From: an uncultured Ruminococcus sp.
GTDB lineage: Bacteria > Bacillota > Clostridia > Lachnospirales > Lachnospiraceae
NCBI GenBank assembly: GCA_900066355.1
Contig: FMEL01000029.1
Coordinates: forward strand, 1-11,634
Direction: 5' to 3'
DNA length: 11,634 bases
In this document: positions 5,680 to 11,634 of the stretch, piece by piece
How positions within the stretch are numbered: position 1 is the stretch's first letter
Layout: each line of letters opens with the position of its first letter
Notes under the pieces: model-generated
What the model was told of the DNA's origin: nothing
The model's database searches: none
The model's input: the letters and a program-made list of their open reading frames with translations, nothing else
Translations under genes and position numbers: made by a program

Positions 5680-6024
5680 CTAACAAAATCCTCTTATTTG
5701 TATCCGCCTCTTAAGATCTTCTAAACCTGCTTTTAATTCTTCTTCTGAAATCGCATCAAAATCATCATCAGTTAAATTCAAATCTTCCATAATATTTGCT
5801 ACCATCGCATCCGTAAAACTCGGGTATTCCTCCATAAGTTTTATACAGGTACGAACTGCATCAACCGACATAAGTTTTTCATAACATGATTCAAACAACT
5901 CCTGTGTCATAGGCACTACATGCTCCAATGCAGCTGTCTCTTCATCTGATAAAACAAATGTAACCTTAAAAAATTCATCAACTTCCTCTGGATATTTCTC
6001 CATAACCTCTTGTGGACTCAACAT
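5680..6024 (-). CDS. Small acidic protein of unknown function
   Basis: A 114-residue, strongly acidic, mostly helical protein (MLSPQEVMEKYPEEVDEFFKVTF at the start, many Glu and Asp in the middle, and DLKRRIQIRGFC at the basic end). No signal peptide, membrane segment or catalytic motif is visible. GGAGGG lies seven bases before the ATG. It is divergent from Xre regulator 2 across a 120-base spacer, the same arrangement as regulator 1 and its partner, so it is probably controlled by that repressor. Acidic proteins in this position can be antirepressors or DNA mimics, but nothing in the sequence proves this. I do not recognise the family. Confidence 0.75.
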   Translation of the reverse strand: MLSPQEVMEKYPEEVDEFFKVTFVLSDEETAALEHVVPMTQELFESCYEKLMSVDAVRTCIKLMEEYPSFTDAMVANIMEDLNLTDDDFDAISEEELKAGLEDLKRRIQIRGFC

Positions 6025-6051
6025 AAAATTACCCTCCGTTTATCAAAGTTT

Positions 6052-6124
6052 TATGTACACTATTTTGCTACTTTTATTCTAATATAGAACACCATATTTG
6101 TACAGAATGTAAGTAAACTATTTT
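6052..6124. promoter_or_regulatory. Direct-repeat operator candidate for Xre regulator 2
   Basis: TATGTACACTATTTT (6052-6066) and TAAGTAAACTATTTT (6110-6124) agree at 13 of 15 positions, one near each gene start in the divergent spacer. A TGTACA palindrome overlaps the first copy and recurs at 6099-6104. The arrangement suits a two-site operator; I could not assign confident -35 and -10 boxes. Confidence 0.5.
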
Positions 6125-6144
6125 TTGATAGGAGTGGTAAATAA

Positions 6145-6435
6145 GTGGATTTTGGAAATAAATTAAAAGATCTTAGATTACAAGCTGGACTAACGCAGCA
6201 ACAGTTAGCTGACTTAATCGGTGTAACGAAATCTGTCGTTTCATTTTATGAAAGACAAGAACGAACACCTTCTCCAGATGTATTGAAAAAGCTGGCAGCA
6301 GTCTTTCATGTTAGTACGGATTTTCTTCTTGATATTGATAAAGTAAAACGCCTGGATCTCTCAGGCTTAGATGAAAATGATATTCAGATTGTTTCTATGA
6401 TGGTTGATGCCTTGCGAAAGAAAAATCAAAAATAA
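6145..6435 (+). CDS. Xre-family transcriptional regulator 2
   Basis: A 96-residue Cro/C1-type protein. The HTH_3 domain spans about residues 5-62: FGNKLKDLRLQAGLTQQQLADLIGVTKSVVSFYERQER with recognition helix VTKSVVSFYE, then SPDVLKKLAAVFHVSTDFLLD. The tail SGLDENDIQIVSMMVDAL parallels that of regulator 1, and the two are paralogs over the full length with recognition helices differing by one conservative change. The start is GTG with AGGAG seven to ten bases upstream. It is the only plus-strand gene next to the tns operon, with which it converges. It probably represses itself and the divergent acidic-protein gene, and may cross-talk with regulator 1; both are inference. Confidence 0.92.
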   Translation: MDFGNKLKDLRLQAGLTQQQLADLIGVTKSVVSFYERQERTPSPDVLKKLAAVFHVSTDFLLDIDKVKRLDLSGLDENDIQIVSMMVDALRKKNQK

Positions 6436-6440
6436 CTTCT

Positions 6441-6470
6441 GGCTATGGTACATATTCCATAGCCTTTTTT
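6441..6470 (+). terminator. Rho-independent terminator after Xre regulator 2
   Basis: GGCTATGG, an 8-base loop, CCATAGCC, then six T, six bases after the stop codon. It also separates this gene from the convergent tns operon, whose last codon ends at 6470; the minus-strand RNA has no T-run here, so it is not an obvious terminator for tns. Confidence 0.88.
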
Positions 6471-7936
6471 CAAATTAACATTTCAATTTTTTCTACAGTA
6501 CCTATATCGGTATAATTCGGAATATATGGAAAACATCTTATTAAATCCGCTTTTCTCATATTAGTCAAATTTCTGATCTGTTTCCAGTTCAGTCTATTCC
6601 CCTCTGTGATAATATGATTGACCGCCCACACAACTTCTCTAGCCCAGTATTCTTCCTGTGATTCTTGATATTTCTCTATTTCTGCCCTACACTTCGGAAG
6701 ATATGTTGCAATCCTTTTACTTGGTAAATGCAGCAGCTTTTCTATTGCAAATACGGTCACTTTCTTGGGTCTGTTCTTTTCATTTCCCTGTAGCTTTCTA
6801 ATAGCATCTCTGACAAATGGAAGTGTATCTTTATCTATCTGCTGCCAGTTATAAGCCCTTACTCCACCTTTCAATGCTTTATTTGATTCTTTATGATGTT
6901 TCTTATATCGTTGTTCCCCGATTGCCTTTACTGTATCATAAGAAGCCCCTAACCGCCTTGCAATCTCAGGATATTTTAAGCCTTGCTCATGCAACAGATA
7001 TATTTGCTCATCAAATCGCTGTTCCTGAGTCTGTTCAGGTAATTTCATCCTTGCCAAATCCGCTACCGATACATTTAAGAACATGGCAAGCATACATACC
7101 TCATACAGATTTATTCTATCATCTGTCAGCACCTTCTGAATTTGCCACAATTCAGAGAAATTGTTATCAGGCAGTTTTCTATAATATTCCTGAAAATCTG
7201 CATGGAGCAGTGATATATTTCTTTGTTCCCCTCTGACTGACCTGTAAGGGGTATTTTCCATTCTGGAATGAAGGAATTTCCCTACTGTAATATCACTATC
7301 CAAATCAAGTTTTGATTGAAAAAAAACTGTTACATAATTAGCAAGTTGATATTCTATATCATTCTGACATAATAAAAGATTTTCATATTTTTCAGGAATA
7401 ATTGTTTCTGCTGCTATCAGTGTCGGGCTTGCTTTACCGCTTATTTGCACCTGACTATCCACCAAATAACATCTATGCTGTGAACAGATTTTAACCCCTT
7501 GTAATTGGTGTATCCTGTGCCAGTATGCTTCTCCATATTGTTTACGGTCATTCTCTGCACATACAGGACAATATCTCAAATATCTGTCTGTATTACCTTT
7601 CCTTTTCGGCATCGGCAGCAGATTATGATAATCTCCTTTGGTCTGTATCATTGCAGTATATGCCCGATTTCTACGCTCTTTTTGCAAGAATCTACCATAA
7701 TACGGAAACATGGTATGATTTTCTATTATCTCTGACATCGGCATTTTTTCAGTAATAGACTGTAACATTGGAGCGGTATATTGATTCACAAATTCTATAT
7801 CTGGTCTGACAGTTTTACTCTGAAATAATTCTTCTGCTACAAAAGCATATCTGACATATCCTGTCTGTATGTAATATCTTGCTAACCAACTATATACCAG
7901 CTCATCAGGATAAATTTCTGGAAGATACATTGTCAT
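6470..7936 (-). CDS. tniQ/tnsD: TniQ/TnsD-family transposition target-selection protein
   Basis: A 488-residue protein. The N-terminus PEIYPDELVYSWLARYYIQTG is the TniQ signature, followed by a zinc-binding region: CPVC at 123-126, YWHRIHQLQGVKIC and CSQHRCYL with Cys151 and His154. The long C-terminal part has several HTH-like segments (about 315-340 with KYPEIARRLGASYDTVKAIG, 365-415, and 430-470), as expected of TnsD proteins that read a specific attachment site, and unlike the short TniQ of CRISPR-linked systems. Its length is close to Tn7 TnsD (about 508). The start overlaps the tnsC stop as ATGA and has GGAGGT six bases upstream. It should bind the target site and recruit TnsC. The target cannot be read from this protein. 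Confidence 0.93.
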   Translation of the reverse strand: MTMYLPEIYPDELVYSWLARYYIQTGYVRYAFVAEELFQSKTVRPDIEFVNQYTAPMLQSITEKMPMSEIIENHTMFPYYGRFLQKERRNRAYTAMIQTKGDYHNLLPMPKRKGNTDRYLRYCPVCAENDRKQYGEAYWHRIHQLQGVKICSQHRCYLVDSQVQISGKASPTLIAAETIIPEKYENLLLCQNDIEYQLANYVTVFFQSKLDLDSDITVGKFLHSRMENTPYRSVRGEQRNISLLHADFQEYYRKLPDNNFSELWQIQKVLTDDRINLYEVCMLAMFLNVSVADLARMKLPEQTQEQRFDEQIYLLHEQGLKYPEIARRLGASYDTVKAIGEQRYKKHHKESNKALKGGVRAYNWQQIDKDTLPFVRDAIRKLQGNEKNRPKKVTVFAIEKLLHLPSKRIATYLPKCRAEIEKYQESQEEYWAREVVWAVNHIITEGNRLNWKQIRNLTNMRKADLIRCFPYIPNYTDIGTVEKIEMLI

Positions 7937-9174
7937 ATTGCCACCTCCACGACCTTATACACATTTTTCAGAAGTGCAACAACATCTAAATTCTCTGTTT
8001 TTGCTTTCTCTGCTATGGCAGCAATAGAGCAGTTATCCTCTTTTATCTTTTCCTCTGACTGATTCATTGTCAGACTGGCAGCAGTCTTTTTCTTTTTGAT
8101 TGTCGGTTTATTCTGAATCACAGAGGGCTGTATATATCCATGAAGCAATGTTAATCTCTGTTGGTATGCTTCATTCAGAGTATCAAGATTTAAAACCTCT
8201 TTCCCTGTAAGAATTGCTATTTCCTGTGCATCATGAATCAGAGATACCACAACAGAAACGACACCAGCAGAATGTTCATATAACCATTCTGTAATGGCAG
8301 CAGTTATCTCTGTTTGATTTTTTAAAAATTGATATTTAAAAATTATCTTGCAAAAGCTCTGGAAATACTCATCATATTTCATAGTTGTATATTGTAGTCC
8401 TACAGACCGCCTTGCAAGCTGCATAGCCTGTTCAAAAAATACCGTACTTTCAGGAGTACCCACCATACAAATAGAGATACCTGAATTATTGATGAGCTGA
8501 GTTAATGCACCTATCAGGCTTTTTCCATTCTTGGAATTGACAACATTCTGTATCTCATCCACTACCAGCATACCAATATGATTTAAAGCCACCTGTGCCA
8601 CCGAACCAATCAACATATCTGTTGTTGCTCTTGCTTTGAGTGCATACTGATAATAATTGCTTTCCAGTGTTTCATCAACTTTTCTGAGAATTTCAAATAA
8701 CATTCCTTTTACTGAAGAATCAAACGGACACTGTACAATCAGGCATGGGATAATCTTTGTATATGGCTTGTCTGTTTCTATGATACGATTCTCAGTAATC
8801 AGGGATATAGCTCTACTGATTGCAGAGGATTTCCCGATACCAGAAGTACCGATAATCGTGAATGAATCAGAACCTCCCAGAATACCGCTATAGGACTGCT
8901 GCTGTATCGCTTTGTAGTTCTCATATCTCTGTTTTATTGCCATCAGTGTTCCCTTTTTCTGCATGGAACGAAGCAAGGCAAGATACAATTTACTATAGAT
9001 TTCAAGACTCATCTGAGAAGGAATGTAAATCTGATACAGGTCTGATAATGCTATCAATCTAACTGCTTGGTTCTGCTGGCATATGGTTTCATCATATTCA
9101 GGAATGATAGATAATGCAGATATAAGCTCATTCCCTGATTTCATTTCTGGAAGTTTCGTTGTAAAGTCAATCAT
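7933..9174 (-). CDS. tnsC: TnsC-like AAA+ ATPase, transposition regulator
   Basis: A 413-residue AAA+ protein. Walker A is GTSGIGKSS at 109-117, Walker B is IGMLVVDEIQ with Asp206-Glu207, and a sensor-type strand CMVGTPES lies at 237-243. The order N-terminal arm, ATPase core, C-terminal helical part matches TnsC and TniB-type regulators; it is shorter than Tn7 TnsC (about 555). A Lys-rich segment (360-363) and a loose C-terminal tail may contact TnsA and TnsB. In the family this ATPase forms filaments on target DNA, links TniQ to the transposase and gives target immunity. It overlaps tnsB and tniQ by 4 bases each (ATGA), which implies coupled translation at fixed ratios. Confidence 0.95.
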   Translation of the reverse strand: MIDFTTKLPEMKSGNELISALSIIPEYDETICQQNQAVRLIALSDLYQIYIPSQMSLEIYSKLYLALLRSMQKKGTLMAIKQRYENYKAIQQQSYSGILGGSDSFTIIGTSGIGKSSAISRAISLITENRIIETDKPYTKIIPCLIVQCPFDSSVKGMLFEILRKVDETLESNYYQYALKARATTDMLIGSVAQVALNHIGMLVVDEIQNVVNSKNGKSLIGALTQLINNSGISICMVGTPESTVFFEQAMQLARRSVGLQYTTMKYDEYFQSFCKIIFKYQFLKNQTEITAAITEWLYEHSAGVVSVVVSLIHDAQEIAILTGKEVLNLDTLNEAYQQRLTLLHGYIQPSVIQNKPTIKKKKTAASLTMNQSEEKIKEDNCSIAAIAEKAKTENLDVVALLKNVYKVVEVAI

Positions 9175-11021
9175 GCTTCAATCCCCCTAATATAATCAAT
9201 ATGGTTCTTTGTCTGCTCCTTCTGTCTGGTATTCCTGATTGATTTTACATTGACTTTATCAGGATTATTTACAGATGCAGCTATGATTTCTATAGACTGT
9301 GCAAGGTTAATCTGTGCCTGTATATTATCCGCTGTAGCAGCCTTTACAAGCTCTTTCTGACCTTTCTGCATTATTTCTACATCTGATAATTCTTTGCCCT
9401 TATATCGGCTTTCTATCAAGTCAAATCGGATATAAGAACCATTGTCAATCAACCATACTGCTGATACATCATCTGGATTGTAGGCAACTGTTACCTCTCC
9501 ACCAGCAAGATATTTTTCTGTGAAGTTTTCATGCTTATAACGCATTTTGTTTACTTTGAGTCCAAATCTGGAGAACTTACCTGTAGTCCTTGGAAGAAGG
9601 GTCAATACAATCTGTTCTTTATCAACTGTAATCAAATTAGCCCCTATCTGTGTCTTTCCCCATTCCCAGATATTACTTGCAAAAGGCTGAATCTGATTCT
9701 GTATCATACCTTCAGTATATGGGAAATTTTCTATAATCCTCTGTGAGTTATAATAAATGATGCATCGGAGAATGACCTTTTCAAAATCTGCCATAGTAAG
9801 GCAAGCATCCTTCCTGTAATCATGCGAACCTCTCTCTTGATAATCTGGCTCTATTACACCTTTCCCCTTCAGGTGTGGCTTATAGGTGTTCTGTACTAAA
9901 TCAAAGAATTTCTCCACAGCTCCTTTCAGCTCAGGTCTGTATGATGGAAGATTTACCACAGTTACCCCTAGTTCTGTTATCTGTTCAAAGTTCTCTGATT
10001 TATATTCAGAACCCATATCAGTTACAAAGATTGCTGGAAGTTTGTCTGCATCCCACTGTGATTTTTCAATGTTGATACCGTATTGATTGCACCACTTCTG
10101 TTTATCTGAAATGATATTTAACATCAATCCTCTGAGAGAATACACACCGCCTTCCCATGACAGGGAATAACCACAACACAGAGAACTATAGGCATCTATG
10201 CAAGCGGTCAATATCGGTCTGCCTACCAGATTACCAGCTTCATTAACAAGGTAAATATCACACACAGTTGCATCTAACATTCCCATTCCTACAGATGAAG
10301 CATATTCCTGTATTCCATCCCCTAGCAGCGGTCTGTTGTTCTTTTGGTAATCCTTCAGCCCATCTCTGGAAATATAATAGGTCTGCATCTTCTTTGTTCT
10401 TCTGTAGAAGTATCGGAACTGATAAAATGAAGGATATTCAGGCAGCAGATTTCCCAGTGCATCACAATATTTTTCTTTCAATAATAGCGTATATGTCACA
10501 GGCAAACTGTTCTTGTGCTTGGTATAAAAGAACTTGTTTAACGCCCACCTCATATTCTTCTCGTCCTGAGATAAAACGCTTTCTTTCACGCTCTGCTTGC
10601 GTACAAGTATAGATATATTCTGATAAACCAGATATAAGCAGAGATAGTATCTGATTGTCTGTTTACTGACTGAATTTATAATAGCAAGGCTGTTTATCAA
10701 TTCGTTTCTTTTCTTCAGATCTGATGCAAAAGGTAACAGAGGGGAAATCATCGTATATCTTTTATACGCTGTCTTTCTGCTCTCTGAATCCAAATTATCA
10801 AGGTCAATCAGAAATGTATCTGTGATTTCCTGTAATGCATCCTCAGAACAGGGAACATATTCATTTATAGATTCTACATCTGTCCAGACTGGCATAATTC
10901 TTTTGATACAGTCAATGATAAATACTCTGTCGGCTTCCATATCCAGAATCCTTATAAGCTGAGTACCATTCTGAAATAGCTGATTCTTTGTGATTGTATT
11001 CTTTTGCAATTTATTCTTCAT
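9171..11021 (-). CDS. tnsB: TnsB-like DDE transposase
   Basis: A 616-residue protein from the ATG at 11021, which has a GGGGGA sequence nine bases upstream; a further ATG at 11051 has no binding site. Numbered from 11021, an N-terminal HTH region (about 110-140, INSVSKQTIRYYLCLY) precedes the rve/RNase H core: D250 in GMGMLDATVCD, D335 in FVTDMGSEY, and E370 in ELKGAVEKFFD. The D335-E370 gap is the same as in Tn7 TnsB. After the core, a Mu-type beta-barrel (TGKFSRFGLKVNKMRY through VSAVWLIDNGSYIRF, about 480-535) and a Lys/Gln-rich tail follow; the tail of TnsB proteins binds TnsC. It binds the end repeats and joins 3' ends to the target. It overlaps tnsA by 11 bases and tnsC by 4. Confidence 0.96.
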   Translation of the reverse strand: MKNKLQKNTITKNQLFQNGTQLIRILDMEADRVFIIDCIKRIMPVWTDVESINEYVPCSEDALQEITDTFLIDLDNLDSESRKTAYKRYTMISPLLPFASDLKKRNELINSLAIINSVSKQTIRYYLCLYLVYQNISILVRKQSVKESVLSQDEKNMRWALNKFFYTKHKNSLPVTYTLLLKEKYCDALGNLLPEYPSFYQFRYFYRRTKKMQTYYISRDGLKDYQKNNRPLLGDGIQEYASSVGMGMLDATVCDIYLVNEAGNLVGRPILTACIDAYSSLCCGYSLSWEGGVYSLRGLMLNIISDKQKWCNQYGINIEKSQWDADKLPAIFVTDMGSEYKSENFEQITELGVTVVNLPSYRPELKGAVEKFFDLVQNTYKPHLKGKGVIEPDYQERGSHDYRKDACLTMADFEKVILRCIIYYNSQRIIENFPYTEGMIQNQIQPFASNIWEWGKTQIGANLITVDKEQIVLTLLPRTTGKFSRFGLKVNKMRYKHENFTEKYLAGGEVTVAYNPDDVSAVWLIDNGSYIRFDLIESRYKGKELSDVEIMQKGQKELVKAATADNIQAQINLAQSIEIIAASVNNPDKVNVKSIRNTRQKEQTKNHIDYIRGIEA

Positions 11022-11355
11022 CAATGACCATCCCCCAATCTGATACACCATGATTTAGCCAGTAATTTCTTGAAGCATCCAAAAGCTTCATTGTCATAGG
11101 CTTTTTAAGAAACTTTCTAAAAACACATTCCCTGACCATCAAATCTCCATCCGCTTTAACACAAACAAAGTCTGAAGTATAAGCTCCCTCTAATAAACCA
11201 TCTAACAATACATTGCATCTGATTTCCTGTATAGCATTGTCATTCTGAAGAATATCTGCATAGTTGGATTGTATTGCATCGTATGTTCTGCATACTTCCT
11301 GACTTTTACTTAAATCCTTCTTTTCACACCTTCCCTTGTAACCTTTCTTACGCAT
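11011..11355 (-). CDS. tnsA: Short TnsA-like endonuclease subunit with atypical active-site motif
   Basis: A 114-residue protein from the ATG at 11355, chosen because AGGAGGT stands seven bases before it; an upstream in-frame ATG at 11448 has no such site and would run through the candidate TnsB sites. The sequence YTSDFVCVKADGDLMVREC, then KPMTMKLLDASRNYWLNHGVSDWGMVID, follows the TnsA N-terminal nuclease pattern (TPDF, then E-x-K, then KP and a W-x-x-x-G-x-x-DW ending). Asp62 and Glu76 are present, but the position of the catalytic Lys is Val78, with Arg80 and Lys81 just after. The first acidic residue of the PD-(D/E)xK set is not obvious. Tn7 TnsA has 273 residues, so the TnsC-binding C-terminal domain is absent. 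It may still nick 5' ends using a shifted Lys, or be a non-cutting partner. Confidence 0.8.
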   Translation of the reverse strand: MRKKGYKGRCEKKDLSKSQEVCRTYDAIQSNYADILQNDNAIQEIRCNVLLDGLLEGAYTSDFVCVKADGDLMVRECVFRKFLKKPMTMKLLDASRNYWLNHGVSDWGMVIDEE

Positions 11356-11379
11356 AGCGCACCTCCTGTTTTCTTTCTT

Positions 11380-11531
11380 ACAGTTGTTTTCCCAAAAATA
11401 TTTCCCAAAATGGATTATTTTCCCCAAAAACACTTTTTCCTTCCCCAATTTGAATTTTTGGGAAAAACCATATTCTTCAAAAATATTGATTTTACGCCGT
11501 TTTTTGTATCTTTCAATTTTCCCAAAAGCAA
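11380..11531. repeat. Cluster of candidate TnsB binding sites at the right transposon end
   Basis: Read on the minus strand, the motif TTTTGGGRAAA recurs: GCTTTTGGGAAAATTGA (core at 11521-11523), AATTGGGGAAGG (11443-11446), TTTTTGGGGAAAATAA (11422-11425), ATTTTGGGAAATA (11404-11406) and TTTTTGGGAAAACA (11391-11393), plus one inverted copy with core 11460-11462. Spacings between neighbouring copies in the inner group are 13, 19 and 21 bases, comparable to the roughly 20-base spacing in the Tn7 right end. The position beside tnsA is where Tn7-like elements carry their end. No similar copies were found elsewhere in the window. Confidence 0.75.
11489..11516 (-). promoter_or_regulatory. Promoter of the tns operon, overlapping the outermost TnsB-type site
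   Basis: On the minus strand TTGAAA (11511-11516), a 16-base spacer and TAAAAT (11489-11494) form a good promoter, each box one mismatch from consensus. The outer repeat copy overlaps the -35 box and the other five copies fall in the untranslated leader. TnsB bound to the end would therefore block its own transcription. Confidence 0.65.
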
Positions 11532-11543
11532 CTTATTCCTAAA

Positions 11544-11546
11544 ACA
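11544..11546. other. Possible right terminus of the transposon
   Basis: ACA here gives a 5'-TGT end on the minus strand, the terminal triplet usual for Tn7-like elements, 13 bases beyond the outermost TnsB-type repeat. If correct, the 5-base target duplication would be CCATG (11547-11551). The other end is outside the window, so it is unconfirmed. Confidence 0.35.
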
Positions 11547-11550
11547 CCAT

Positions 11551-11634
11551 GTCATAGGGCAAAGCTTTTTATCGTCTTTTGAGGCAATTTCTTTATCCTC
11601 TGTTATCTGCTGCCGCTTTGCTTTTTATGACGTT
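11551..11634. other. Probable flanking (target) DNA with inverted repeat
   Basis: GTCATA-GG-GCAAAGC (11551-11565) is mirrored by GCTTTGC-TTTT-TATGAC (11615-11631), with a small GAGG/CCTC hairpin inside. On the minus strand two frames end in stops here, one after NVIKSKAAADNRG (stop at 11593-11595) and one after RHKKQSGSR (stop at 11603-11605). Either could be the 3' end of a gene whose downstream side is the attachment site of this TnsD-type element. Identity not recognised. Confidence 0.35.

Noticed and set aside
6817..7236. 139-codon plus-strand open frame
   Set aside because: Lies antisense within the TniQ gene, has no ribosome binding site and a composition typical of a shadow frame.
11356..11448. 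Longer TnsA start at 11448
   Set aside because: The added 31 residues are encoded by the repeat cluster and lack a binding site; the 11355 start has AGGAGGT at ideal spacing.
6470..11634. CRISPR-associated transposon
   Set aside because: No Cas gene, no spaced repeats, and the TniQ protein has TnsD length with a DNA-binding C-terminus.

Overview
The window looks like part of a Tn7-like transposon from a low-GC Firmicute, most likely a gut Clostridium of the Lachnospiraceae type. The grounds are AT-rich DNA, strong GGAGG-type ribosome binding sites, GTG starts, and the style of the small secreted and zinc-finger proteins. The species call is inference.

Right part (6470-11634, all minus strand): a compact four-gene transposition operon ordered tnsA, tnsB, tnsC, tniQ/tnsD, with every junction overlapping by 4 or 11 bases. 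TnsB has a full DDE triad with Tn7 spacing. TnsC is an AAA+ ATPase with Walker A and B. The last protein is a long TniQ/TnsD-type target selector. TnsA is very short (114 aa) and its nuclease motif is unusual. No tnsE, Cas gene or CRISPR array is present. Upstream of tnsA lie six copies of a TTTTGGGRAAA-type motif around a good promoter. They are the likely TnsB binding sites of the right transposon end and may also make the operon self-regulated. The true end is probably near 11546, so the last ~90 bases would be flanking target DNA. The opposite end was not found and probably lies beyond position 1.

Left part (1-6435): the probable cargo, visibly more AT-rich than the tns operon. From right to left it holds a Xre regulator (6145-6435, +) divergent from a small acidic protein (5680-6024, -); a promoter-to-terminator unit that may be a small RNA or an attenuator; a winged-helix protein (5091-5462, -); an HNH-type protein (3959-4957, -); a 455-base non-coding stretch with a long inverted repeat; a small serine recombinase (2787-3503, -); a membrane zinc-ribbon protein (2047-2532, +) divergent from a second Xre regulator (1623-1919, -); a two-ORF DUF6431-like zinc-finger locus (1249-1577, -); and a two-gene operon for an anchored and a secreted beta-rich protein (208-1178, -).

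Working model: TniQ chooses the site, TnsC connects it to TnsA and TnsB, and these cut and join the ends. The serine recombinase could resolve cointegrates, which would matter if the odd TnsA nuclease is weak. Two paralogous Xre repressors with almost identical recognition helices, each facing a divergent partner gene, appear to control the cargo. No cargo function could be assigned with confidence.
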